64,000 nt of DNA from Ustulina deusta. Its lineage: Eukaryota > Ascomycota > Sordariomycetes > Xylariales > Xylariaceae. The translations under genes were made by a program, and so were the position numbers. Where the stretch lies: contig JAJNNX010000074.1 of the NCBI GenBank assembly GCA_023159155.1, positions 1 through 64,000 on the forward strand, read 5' to 3'. Positions 35,669 to 47,028 of the stretch are shown here, piece after piece (the first letter of the stretch is position 1; every line of letters starts with the position of its first letter). The notes beneath the pieces were generated by a model that did no database searches, was not told the DNA's origin, and worked only from the letters and a program-made list of their open reading frames with translations.

Positions 35669-38600
35669 TTTAATTTTAAGATTTAAAGCTATAATAATTA
35701 TAAAAATAGCCTTATAACTTATTAGTTTTACTATTAAAGCAAAAGTCTTATTATAATTTTTACTAAAGATTTATTTAAAACTTTAAATAACTTATTATGT
35801 TTTATATTTTATAACTTTTTTATTAAAGCTTTTTTTAATTTTATAAACTTATTTTCTAGTTATAAGATTTTTGTTAATAAGTAATTCGCAAAATATCCAA
35901 GTCTTATTATTAATAAATAACTAATATTTTGTTTTTATAGCTTTGTATTATTTAAGCTATTTAGTATTTTTTTTAGTTTGTTTATAGTTTTTTAGTTCTA
36001 TATTTATTACTAATAATATAAATAATAATACTACAATAGTTATTTTAAAAATAAGTAATAAAGTGTATAAGCTATATTATAAACAATTAAAAACTTATAT
36101 TTAGGGATATAAATTATAGTAAGATTGTAGTACTTTTTGTACTAGGCTTTCTAGTTTAAAGTATAGTAGTACTAGTAATATATACGCTAGAAATTATTAA
36201 TTTTTAAAAAGTACTAAAAGTAATAAAAGTATTTTTATATAAGCTGCTAATATATATAATTTTAGAAGTTTTATAAATAATAGATCAAAAACTACCCTCT
36301 TTTTTTAGGTAGTTATTTTTGTCTTTTTTGCTTTTTTAGTAGCCTACTTTTGTTTTTGTTTGCTAAAAAATAATAATAATTTATAATATTTTTTTATTAA
36401 TTTTTTTAGCATTCTTTATTAATATATAAAAATGTTTTTTTATAAAAATAATATTATTAATAGTTATAATAATAAAATTATTAAATCTATAAATAATATA
36501 GTTATATATTTTATTATTTTTGTACTTTAATATTTTATAAAGAATAGTTTTTGTTTTTAATATATTTAGTTTATTATTTAGCATATAGTTTCTTAGTATA
36601 CTAAAAGTAATTATATAATAATAGTCTAGCTATTTATTATACTAATTTTTATATAGTATTAATGTTATTTTTTTAAAGTATTATTTATTTTTAATATAAG
36701 TAGCTATTTAAATATAAATAAGCTAAAAGTTTAATAAAAGTTTATTTTTTTTTGCTATAACTAATATTACTTATATTATATTTTTTAGCGTTTAGATAGA
36801 CCTTTTTATTTTTTTATTTTGCTAGTGCTGCTTTATAATAAAATATCTAATAGTTATACCTTTTTAAATATAATAATAAATAAAATCTTTGTTTATATAT
36901 ATTTTTAGTTTATTTAGGTTAATATATTAGTATTATTGTTTAGATTTTTCCTATTTTTGCAAAAGTTCCTTAAATTCTAAAAACTATAAACCTAGACTTA
37001 ATAAAAAAATAGCCCAAACTCTACTAGTAAAGTTACAAAAGACAGCCATCTACCCTATAAACTTATTATAGCTTATAAAAATATTTTTTAGTATACTAGT
37101 TTTATTAAAATAAAGGGACTTTATAGGGTAGGTTCTTTTAGAAAGTTTTTTTTTATAAAGTTTTATTTATATTTTTTTTTTAATATAAGCTTTATAAAAA
37201 TAATATTTAGTTTAAGAAATAATACTTTTTATTATTATTATTAGTTTTTATATTTTTTTATTACTTATATATTTAAGTTGTTTATACTATATTTTTAAAA
37301 TAAGGTTAACTAAGTAAGCTTAAAAAATAATATTAAAAATAGCTATTTAAGTAGTTTTGTTTAGTTAATTAACTATATATAGTCTGCTAGACTTTTTTGC
37401 TATTAAAAAAGTATATTTTTTTATAGCCGCCTAGGCTTTATTTTAATAAAATAAAAACTTTGCTTTTTTTTTTGTAAGTTAAAATATTAAAACCAGATTT
37501 ATGCCTATTTTAAAGCAATAAATAGTATTATTAATAATAATTATTTTAGTTCTTTTATTTATAATAGCAAAAAATCTAGTAGTGCTTATCTATTCTAGAA
37601 TAACTATAATATTACTAATTCTATAAACTAGCGGCCTATTATAAAGTTAAAGTTTTATAAATAATAATTTATTACTAAAATTAATTTGGCTATAACTACT
37701 ATTTAAAATAATATAGTTAGTAATTTATTTTATAAGTTCTGCCGCTTTTAGTTTTAGTATATTTAAAAAACCTATTTTTACTAGAGTTTTTTTAAAGCTA
37801 AAATCTAATAGAATTATAGCTATTAAGCTTTATAGTATTATAAATAGTACTTCTATTACTAATAAGTATTAATCTTTTTAATGCTTAAATTTATTAAATA
37901 TTTTACTAAAAATACCTAGTTTTTGTTCTAATATTTTTTTTATTTTTTTTATATTGTTCTAGGCAGCCAAAAATATTAGGTTTAAAAGTTCTAGTAGTAA
38001 AAATAGTAAAGTATTGTTAGTAAATAAAGCAGCTATATTTATATTATTTAATATTTTTTGCTTTTTGTTTAGTATTTTTGCCTTTTATTAGTTAGAAGCT
38101 AGGTCCAAGTTTATATAAAAATATTTTAAAAAACTATAAGTTATAACTTTTTAGCTAATAGTAGTACAATAAGAATAGCTAAGTTTTTTTTTTTTTTTAA
38201 TTTTTTGTTATTTTTACTATTATTATTACTATTATTATTATTATTATTATAATTCTTTTTTTATTAATTTGTAAGTAGTATAGCTTTAGTAATATTTTAG
38301 CTAGTAATTTTTTTTATATATTTTTTTTGCTATGCTTTTATTAAAGCAAATTAAAAGGTTATTCCTTTTATAAGTTTTTTTTTTATAAATTTTCTAATAG
38401 TAATAAAATAATTTATTTAAAAAAAAATAAAAACAAAGTTAGCATAGTTTTTCTTTAGACCTAAAAAAAACTTTATTATTAAAAAAAGTTCTTTAATAGT
38501 AAAGTTTTTTAAATCTAGATCTTTAAAATTAGAGCAAATACTATAAAATCTTATAACAAAAGTTAAAACTAAGCCTTTAGTAGCTAGTAAAGTATTTTTC

Positions 38601-40055
38601 TATTTATATAGTAAGTTTTAAAAAGCTAAACTTCTAATTAGCCTAACTTTTTTATTAATTAGCTTTTATATATTAGCTACTATAATTTTTTTATTTTTGC
38701 TATTAAACTTTATTTGTTATTTTATTAATAGTTTTTAAATATTTTTTTTATAGTAGCTATAAATATAGCTTTTGACTTTTTATTAAACAATTTTTTAAGC
38801 TTTTTATGCTTTATATAGGTTAGAGCTTATTAATATATTAAAGATTTTAATTAGTTTATTTTTTTTAATTCTTTAAGCAAAAGATTAGCATATCTTATAA
38901 TATATATATAGTTTTTTATTTATTTTTTAAATTTAAAATATTTAGCTAAAAAGTTAAGCATAGTAATACTTTAAAAAGTACTTATTTTAAAATTATTATT
39001 TATTTTAATAGCTATTATATTTTTTAAGTATTAACTAATAAAATAAGTTGTCTAGAATAGATTTTAATAAGATATTATTTAATAGGGTTAAACTTAGTAT
39101 AAAATTATTAAAGTTAGAGTTAAATAGTATTTTGATTATTTTAGGTATAAATTGCTTTAAAATAAAAATGCTAAATATATTAGATTTAGATTTTAATATA
39201 AATAATTAAATAATAACTTTAAGTCCAAATAGGTCTATTTTATTAATATTTTTTAGTATAGATATAAAAAAAACTTTATATAATAAAAGTAATAATAAAA
39301 GATTTAGAAGTATAGTTAATAAAAAAAGAGTTTTTAGTTAATAATTATAATTTAAAAAGTTTTTATAAAAAAATATATTTTTTATTTATTTTTAAATTTT
39401 TATATAAAATATAAAAAGTTTTTTTTATTAAAAAATTAGTAGTAAATTAATAAAATAAGTAGTCAAGTTCTAAAGTTATATCTTGTAGTAATTTTTTAAA
39501 TATTTATAAACAAGCTTGGTTTAAAACTTAGATAAGTTTTTAATTTAGTTCTAAATATCCAAAGCATTATTTATTGTTTTTCTAGCCTAGTTTTAGCTAA
39601 ATTTCCGGTTATTAAAAGAACGTTAGTTTATCTAGTATTTTAAATAATCTATACTTTCGTATAGCAAATACTAAAATAGATCGATTTTTGTTTTTTATTA
39701 ATAGTTAATAATAAGCTACAAATATTAATAATAATAATAATAATAATTATTAAAAATATAAGTATAGTAAAGATTATTTATTAGATTTAGTAAGTATAGT
39801 ATATTTTATTAGTTATATAGTTAATATATTAGGGCATTTATAGCAAGATAAATAGTTATTACTAAAATATAGTGTTCCTACTAGAGTATTACTTTTAGTA
39901 TTACTATTAGTTTTTAGCTCAATAGAAATAGCAGCAGCTATATTTAAATACTATAAAATAATTTAAATAATAATAAATAAAGTAACAATTATTATTAGTT
40001 AATTATAAAAAATAATTATAAAGTAATTTATAAATATTATAGGTTGTAAGCTTCC

Positions 40056-40066
40056 GGGCTCATAAC
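40056..40066 (-). other. Primer binding site (initiator tRNA-Met, half-tRNA type)
   Basis: Minus-strand GTTATGAGCCC, two bases downstream of the 5' LTR end. It is complementary to the anticodon stem-loop of eukaryotic initiator tRNA (GGGCTCATAAC). It fixes the orientation of the element. Confidence 0.8.
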
Positions 40067-40067
40067 T

Positions 40068-40229
40068 AGTTAAAAATAAATATATATAATAAGTGTACAG
40101 TATTATATTATATATTAAAAAACAAGTCTAGGTACAGTTAGATAAGGTGGTACCTCTACAATATATAATAGATACGTGTGGGGCGTAGTACCCAGCCATC
40201 TTCTTTACCTGCCTCCCGATTTCCATACT
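40068..40229 (-). repeat. 5' LTR of the copia element
   Basis: The right-hand LTR keeps more C and G than the left copy in its distal half and is more AT-rich near the PBS. The two copies were thus mutated independently. It ends about 75 bp before the start of the disabled MFS gene. Confidence 0.88.
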
Positions 40230-40302
40230 AGGTATCCCTTGCCTGCGTACTACCCGAGCACTAAACACACTGGTAAGCACTTGGTTTCTGAACGCAGGAA
40301 TC

Positions 40303-42037
40303 ATGTCGGATCGAGACTTGAGCTGTGCGCCACAGCCAGCCAATGCACCCTCGGGCAACAAGGTCGAGGCTGCTCGGCCGGAAGAGAACGAGTTCAAACC
40401 CGGGCGCAGCTTCTGGCTGGCATTGGTACCGATCATGGTCCTGGCCTTTATGGTATCGCTCGATGGAACCTCGGTGCCGGTTGCTCTGCCGGTTCGTACC
40501 AGACTCCCGTCCCGAACAACGATCCAGTTCGATCTGAGCTGACTGCATACGTGTCCACGTAATAGATACTGTCTCATGACCTCGGCGGCACCGCGATTGA
40601 AGCGTTCTGGACTGGGACGAGCTTCTTGCTAGCGTCAGGTGTGCTTCAAGTCCCGGTCGGCGCCTTGTCTGACATCTTTGGTCGCATGCCCGTCCTCTTC
40701 TGCAGCACCTTGCTTTTCCTTATCGGCATCGTTCTATCCGCTGTCGCGCAGGATTTTACCCTCGTCTTTGCAGAGCGCCACATCCAGGGTGTCGGCGGCG
40801 GTGGTGTGATCCTGCTCAATGATCTCATCATCACCGATCTCGTACCGATGCGACAGCGTGGACAGTACTTCGGCATCATTGGCGGTGTCTGAACCTTGGG
40901 AAGTGTCGTTGGGCCTGTCATTGGCGGATCGCTGGCGTACAAGGCCTCGTGGAGATGGATCTTTTGGATCAACGTGCCGGTGGCTGCCATCGCCCTGGTG
41001 CTAATCCCTTTCACACTGCGTCTCTCTCGTCCTCCGGGAAGCATTTCGAAGAAGCTCAAGAAATTCGACTGGTTCGGTAGCATCTTCTTTGTTGGAGCCG
41101 CCACTTCTTTCCTCATCCCTCTGACGTGGGGTGATGTCGAGTTCCCCTGGACGAGCTGGCGTACCCTGTTTCCTCTCATCCTTGGAGCCGTGGCTATCAT
41201 CTATTTGGTGCCATTGAGCGATACTGGGTACCGAACCCCATACTCAACGTCGCCCATCTAGCGAACTACGAGATGGCTTACAGCCTAGTTGCCACAGCGA
41301 TTAACTCTGCCATCGTTTACGGCTCCCTGTACTTTCTCCCCTTGTATTTTGAGGCTGTTCAGGGGTTTGATCCCATATTGTCCGGCGTGGCGCTCCTTCC
41401 GGCGACTCTCACTGTTGCTCCCTTGTCTATTGTCGCTGGTGTCGTCATCACCAAAAGAGGCGAATACCGCTGGGTCACCTAGATCGGTTGGGCTATCAGC
41501 ACATTAGGCTTGGGTATCATGATCCTCCTTGATGTGGGAACGAGCGACGCGAAGTGGTTCTTCATTACCTTCATTATGGGCATCGGCCTTGGTCTTCTCT
41601 ATACTGCCCTAGCCATCATCAATCAGGCTGTTGCCGCCGAGGGGCTACTCACCTTCGCTATTTCCATGTTTATCTTCTTCCGCATGCTCGGCCAATGTCT
41701 AGGCGTCGCCATTTCCGGAGTCACTTTCCAAAATCAGATGAAGATCAACCTACCCCACACGCAGACGCAGACAGACAAGGCAGAGGAATACAGCCGTGAT
41801 GCCAGCAGTCTCGTGCAGATTCTTCAGACGATGCCTGACGGATTAGAGAAAACCGAGCTTGTGCAATCCTACGCAAATTCTTTGAAAACCGTATGGGCCG
41901 TCATGACAGCTCTGAGCAGTGCTGCTCTCATCAGAAGTTTCTTTGTCAAGCACATAAGTCTTGACAGGAATCACACGGGGGAAATAAGTATTAGACAAGA
42001 GGAGAAGCAAAGTGATCTCAGTGCCATAATCGAGTAG
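40303..42037 (+). pseudogene. Disabled MFS multidrug-type transporter (DHA family)
   Basis: An MFS frame begins at ATG 40303. A 74-bp intron (40492-40565) joins 'SVPVALP' to 'ILSHDLGGTAIEAFWTGTSF', a typical MFS junction; its donor GTTCGT is poor. The frame is then broken three times: TGA at 40890-40892 where Trp is expected, a one-base loss near 41200 (frame 1 ends in 'IIYLVPLSD', the other frame continues 'ERYWVPNPILNVAHLANYE'), and TAG at 41480-41482 where Gln is expected. Everything else is well preserved through the C-terminus. The protein would have been a 12-14-helix proton antiporter in the plasma membrane. The TAG fits a C-to-T RIP change in a CpA context; the TGA does not fit the preferred context. 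Confidence 0.85.
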
Positions 42038-45000
42038 TAGTACGATTATTGTTGCATCTTTTCGATATCAAGGCCCACCGAAACAGTTAAGGTAAAACCC
42101 TGTTTTTTTTGGGGGGGGGGGGGGGGGGGGGGGAGTTTCAGAGGCGAGGGAGCTTAGACGGTTCATATACTGGTAGTATGGCAAGAAGAAAATATATAGA
42201 CCTGCGCAGTATCTGGTAGTGATGGCCAAAAGAACCTGAGTTTACAAAGGTAGGCGTTCTTTGTTTGCTTTCCGAGGGGGCTACAACTCTCTGATTGACG
42301 AGAATACTGTAACCTGATTGGCAAGAGTCGTGGGGTTTAAGCGTCCAGTTGATTGCAGGTGAATGAAGTAACTATTAATATCAAAAATAATACATAATAC
42401 TATTTAAAACAAAGGGTTATCCGCGCAATACTTGGCTCTCAAGCTGATAATGACTTCAGCGATATTTTAATATCACCCGTTTTGCCTAGGCTTAGAGTCT
42501 CAGCCCATAACTTCTCAGCAAATTCATGCCCCTGAGGCGAATTCGCGAACTGTGGAAATCTTCGACTCAGGACGGATCAGCTTAGTCCGTCTCGCAGGAT
42601 TTCGAGATGTTTCGACTTACTCTTGTATTTGATTATCAGCTACGTAGTAGCCGTTCTGACCGCGAGCATATAGACTGCCCCGGGCCGCCCACACAACAGC
42701 CCCACAGTAATGATGCACAGTCGGCGAGAGCTTATGAACGGGAGTCTAGTAGCAGATATCATGGAAAAGTAGATCTAATAAATATATAGGGGACTAGTAT
42801 TTTATAGATTCTTAAAGTAATTATTAAAATCACTATATTAAAATTTTGGCACGGCAGACCCCCGAAAACAGAAGGCAAGTGCAAAGAGCTTGACGTAACA
42901 ACAGAGGACAACAGGCCATAACAGCAAGCAACTAGCACTACGACGTGCACTATTAGATACTGAGCCGGCAACAGACCGGTATTACTACAAAACCTAAGGA
43001 TAACTGCTCCCTGCCGCTGTGTGTCGTTTACGCGCGGTGGTGTCCATGCATCGCCGGGCGTGCGCAGAAGACCGGCATTGGGCGATACCAAGGCGCCGGA
43101 AAGGGTGATTGGCCGTACATGTTCAATGTTACATGGAGACCCGAGGAAGTGCCCGTAGACAGAATCTTCTTCTTTCTCGGAAGCTCAACCGCGGGTGACG
43201 GTTGGCCAATGGGAGAAGAGGGTGCAGCGCCAAAGACTCGAAAAAATTTTTTTTTTTTTTGGGTACCAGCTTGCAGATGAAACTGTTTGAGCAAAATACA
43301 TTTGACGGAGCATCGTCCCCTCGACAACTGAAAACACCCAAGCGCGCAGTGTTACAGCAAATCAATTATCACATTGATGGATGAACTAGTAACTGCTCCA
43401 GCCCCGACGGCAGCCACAGATGCGCCTGACGGATGGAGCGACAAGCCTGAGGATATGAACACTACCTAGTTACTTACTAATACTGGGGCACTGACGGAGA
43501 TGGAACAGTTGTATGCATTTTAGAGTCACTTGTCTCCCTTCGCAGAATTTCGATTCACACCCCCTTTCGGCCGGGATCCTGCCGAGATCCTGCCGAGATT
43601 TTCACTGTTGTACTGACTCCTGATTTCGGGTACGGTAGGCGGCGAGGAGGGTTGGCTTGACTAACCCACAAGGGCTTCTGATTGCCGACCGCGACCGTGG
43701 TGGTGATTAGTATCCCTTCAAAGATGGTACTGCTAGGCAGATGTATCTGTGGAGTATGTTGCGAACGAGATATATGAGTACACCAAACCAACAGATGATC
43801 GGAAGTAATATGGACCATTGCTTCTTGCTTTTTAGCCAGTGCCGAAAGCAAAAGTCTCCCGTTGCAGGAAGACTCTTGTTATTGGAGCTCTAGCGTGCCA
43901 AGACGCGAATGACATCATAGCTCAACTAAAAGTTGCGGTAGGGAAGGCATCGTTGGAAAGTAAACAGCTCAACGAGGTTTAGTAGTGAGTTGTCGAGAAA
44001 TTCAGTGGCTATAGAGGACCGGAGGGAGAAGGGGAAGTGTTACTACAACTTGAGCTTTATGGTCATTGGAGGTACAGCAGTATGAAACATATGATGCTAG
44101 CTTCATTTTCACACCGGGGACTAGGCTAACTAGTGGCTTACGATAGAATTAAATCGCATGTTAGTGGTCTCGGAACTTGAGCAAAGTCCCGAAATGGAGT
44201 GCGTATCTATTTACTGCGTTGATTGATTACTTCCAATACTGATCCATACTGGACTAGAGTATAGTTATCAAATTTATTGAATCACATCTGCATTTGTTTA
44301 CGCGAAAGTCTTTTCAACCAATCCGATGGCCCCGACCAGTATCCAGTCGGTTACAATCTTTAGACGATATACCTAGTCTAGGTGTGCAGTATTAAAGCTG
44401 GGGTTTGAACACACCGGACTTGACGATCAGCCGGGCGGAAGAGCTTCTCGAACAAGTCTTGGCAGAAGAAGAGTGCAGGGCGGAGCTGACATTTAGCTCC
44501 TGGTCAGCTAAGATTCGCGTAGGTACATATTTAAACAACGACTAGTCTACGCAGCTCTTAAGCGATAGCGAGGATGTACAAAAGACAGAGTGATGCAGAC
44601 GCCACAGTAGCAATATAGGGTAGCATTTGTTGCTGGTTCGCATGGCCTGCGCCAAGGTTATCCAGGCCCACGGCCTTGGGAACTGCCAACGCTCTCAGCA
44701 GAACTCTAGAGAAGATAATAAACCGCCGCGCGGTCATCCATGAGTAGGACTGCACTGTGTCTGTCCTCATGGGTTGTTGTGCTCGGTGCAGGTGGCCCAA
44801 TAAGGAAACTTGTCTCGCGTATGTCTGACTTGCCAAGGACAATTTGGTGGGCTATCTACACTACACAAGGTAGTGTAGCTGACTAGTAGTGCGGCGCATT
44901 GTGCGGCACAGTTGTTCGAAGTCTTTCGCTTTTACTCGGTGACATCAATTAGCAACGAGGGCTGTGGCGGGAAGTGAACTTCAAGCGTTCTTACTAGTTG

Positions 45001-45285
45001 CGCATTCGGGAGATGAGAACTAGATAGCTCGCGCCTACAGTCGACGTGAATCGAGCAAGTGAGTTTTGGTTTATTACAGGCGTTACGATGCAACATGTTC
45101 TATTTTTAAAGGACGATCCCTGGCAGCTCCAACTCTCGGCTCGCCTCTTTTGTCCATCGTACTGTGTAAGCACGTCGTATACCTAACCTACCTCACTATC
45201 CGCGTCGCAAAATGCCAGCCATAAATCAAGTGAGGGCCCGCCGCCACCCGGTCACACAGAAACAGACATCTCAGCTGTACAAGCA
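42038..45285. other. 3.2-kb intergenic region, no intact gene
   Basis: Holds a T8G23 tract (42103-42133), an A6-T14 run near 43243, and a duplicated 11-mer 'atcctgccgag' near 43577-43598. A 94-codon minus-strand frame at 44558-44842 has no ATG at its start and ends in a hydrophobic stretch; I do not accept it as a gene. The upstream part of the carboxylesterase gene lies at its right end. Confidence 0.5.
42103..42133. repeat. T8-G23 homopolymer tract
   Basis: Eight T followed by 23 G. On the G-rich strand it could form a G-quadruplex. Length may be unreliable in the assembly. Confidence 0.9.
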
Positions 45286-47028
45286 ATGAAATTCTCTTCC
45301 CTCCTCACCGCAGCGACGTTTGTCGCATGGGCCGTCGACTGCTGCGCTGTATCCACGGGTCCGCGTGTCGTTGACGATGAGCAGGAGGTCACTTACGAGG
45401 GTCTCTATCGCAATGGCATCGAAGTATTCCTGGGGATCCCCTTCGGAGAAGACACCGGCGGTGCAAATCGCTTCAAACCCCCGAGTCCTTACACACACGC
45501 GCGAGGAAGCGTTGTAAACGCGACATCTTACGGTCCAGCTTGTCCGCAGTCGGTCGAAGCAGCCTCCCCTCCTTTTACATACACGGATGTCTCGGAAATC
45601 TCGGAGGATTGCCTGAATCTCATCATCGGGCGTCCAAAGGGAACCACGAAAGACAGCCGTCTCCCTGTCATGGTGTGGATCTACGGGGGCTCTTTTTTCA
45701 CCGGGCAGAATCGCGAGGCTTCCACGTCACCCGATGGAATCGTGATCCAATCCGTTGCAAATGGCCTGCCGGTTATCGTGGTAGCTATCAATTATCGCCT
45801 TGGCGTCTTCGGCTTTGCACAGTCGGCCGCTCTCGAGGCTGAAGGCTCCGAGAATGCCGGGTTGAGGGATCAGCGTTTGGCTCTTGAATGGGTTCGCGAT
45901 CATATCGATCAATTCGGAGGGAACCCGGATAAAGTCACGATATTTGGACAGTCTTCTGGCGGCCTATCCGTCGGGATGCAAATCATGGCATACGGTGGAA
46001 GCAAACCTGTGCCGTTCCAGCAAGGGATCTGCGAGAGCCAGAATAACGAGCCTGGCATTACGGGAAATTTCACAATTGATGCTATGCAGCTTATGGTTGA
46101 CACGGTTGGTTGCAATACAAGTAGTTTGCATTCAGCGGAGACAGTAAATTGCCTGCGCGACTTCGACATGGAGACCCTTCTCGACGCATCCCTCGAGACA
46201 TATGTCGCTGACGTGTCTCACAACATCGGCGACATTTGGCTTCCAGTGGTCGATGGGGATTTCCTGCCGGCTGCACCCTCGCAGCTTATCAAAGAGGGGA
46301 GATTTGCTAATGTCACGACCATGATCGGGTGGTGCGATGATGACCTCACCGCATTCACCGATGATAGTATCTCGACCTACGAGCAGGCACACGACTTCAT
46401 ACAAGAATATATACCGACTATGACTAGTGCTAACGTCGACAAATTACTGTCTCTCTATCCGATCTCCGACTTCGAAGCTAACGAGGCCGCCAGTCTATCA
46501 AGCGAGTTCTACCGCACGGCGCAAGCCTTCCGTGATATCTTGATGGTATGCCAGCCCATATTCTATGCCGAGAACCTCGCCAAGCGCGGAAATGACGTCT
46601 ACCTATTCGAGTGGAACCAGACAGTCAGCGACCAAATAATCGAAGGGTTGACAAACGAGACGGGCTACGGCGTGATCCACACTTCGGACCTCGAGTACGT
46701 CTTCGGCAACCTGTCCGTGTACGACAACGGCGAGTACCCTTTCCATGCTACGGCGTCCGACTATGCCCTCGCGTCCCGGGGTTCGAGGTCGTGGTCGACA
46801 TTTGCGAGTACCGGAAAGCCGAGCTCACAAGGCAACGGTACGTTTGCGGGATTCACGACAGCATTTCCCGGGGGGGATGAGATCGACGTCTTCATCGCTG
46901 GAGGGCCACATGAGGGACTCTCTCCCATTGACGGGCCCAAGGCTAAGGCTGCATTAAAGGTGCAGAACTTAAGGGAGAGGTGCGCGTTCATCAACTCGGA
47001 CGAGATAATTGAACAACTCAGATACTAG
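45286..47028 (+). CDS. Secreted type-B carboxylesterase
   Basis: Single exon, 580 residues. An N-terminal signal peptide (about 1-21) is followed by the alpha/beta-hydrolase carboxylesterase-B fold. Visible elements: 'GIPFGEDTGGANRFKPP' near 50-66, the 'SEDCLNL' Cys-containing block at 106-112, the oxyanion-hole GG at 134-135, the nucleophile elbow GQSSGG with Ser223, an acidic 'CDDDL' near 350-354 at the place of the catalytic acid, and His465 in 'VIHTSDLEYVFG'. Several Asn-X-Ser/Thr sites suggest glycosylation. It should hydrolyse esters outside the cell or in the secretory route; the substrate (lipid, cholinester-like, mycotoxin ester) cannot be told. Flanking regions are gene-poor. Confidence 0.92.
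   Translation: MKFSSLLTAATFVAWAVDCCAVSTGPRVVDDEQEVTYEGLYRNGIEVFLGIPFGEDTGGANRFKPPSPYTHARGSVVNATSYGPACPQSVEAASPPFTYTDVSEISEDCLNLIIGRPKGTTKDSRLPVMVWIYGGSFFTGQNREASTSPDGIVIQSVANGLPVIVVAINYRLGVFGFAQSAALEAEGSENAGLRDQRLALEWVRDHIDQFGGNPDKVTIFGQSSGGLSVGMQIMAYGGSKPVPFQQGICESQNNEPGITGNFTIDAMQLMVDTVGCNTSSLHSAETVNCLRDFDMETLLDASLETYVADVSHNIGDIWLPVVDGDFLPAAPSQLIKEGRFANVTTMIGWCDDDLTAFTDDSISTYEQAHDFIQEYIPTMTSANVDKLLSLYPISDFEANEAASLSSEFYRTAQAFRDILMVCQPIFYAENLAKRGNDVYLFEWNQTVSDQIIEGLTNETGYGVIHTSDLEYVFGNLSVYDNGEYPFHATASDYALASRGSRSWSTFASTGKPSSQGNGTFAGFTTAFPGGDEIDVFIAGGPHEGLSPIDGPKAKAALKVQNLRERCAFINSDEIIEQLRY

Larger units (their letters stand above)
33142..40229 (-). mobile_element. RIP-degraded Ty1/copia LTR retrotransposon
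   Basis: A 7.09-kb AT-rich block is bounded by two direct 162-bp LTRs (33142-33303 and 40068-40229). They have the same length and differ only by transitions. On the minus strand, two bases after the 5' LTR (right copy), lies GTTATGAGCCC. It is complementary to the anticodon arm of initiator tRNA-Met, the half-tRNA primer used by many copia elements. In the interior, three copia reverse-transcriptase blocks sit in one minus-strand frame with correct spacing (35414-35668). The order LTR-PBS-(gag-int)-RT-LTR fits Pseudoviridae-type copia. There are many stops, so the element is inactive. No clear target-site duplication was seen next to the LTRs. Confidence 0.9.

Noticed and set aside
34546..36584. 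67-codon frames inside the copia element (34546-34749 plus strand, 36381-36584 minus strand)
   Set aside because: AT-composition artefacts; neither is in the frame that holds the RT blocks.
44558..44842. 94-codon minus-strand frame with hydrophobic C-terminus
   Set aside because: No ATG at its start, no family pattern, isolated in decayed DNA.
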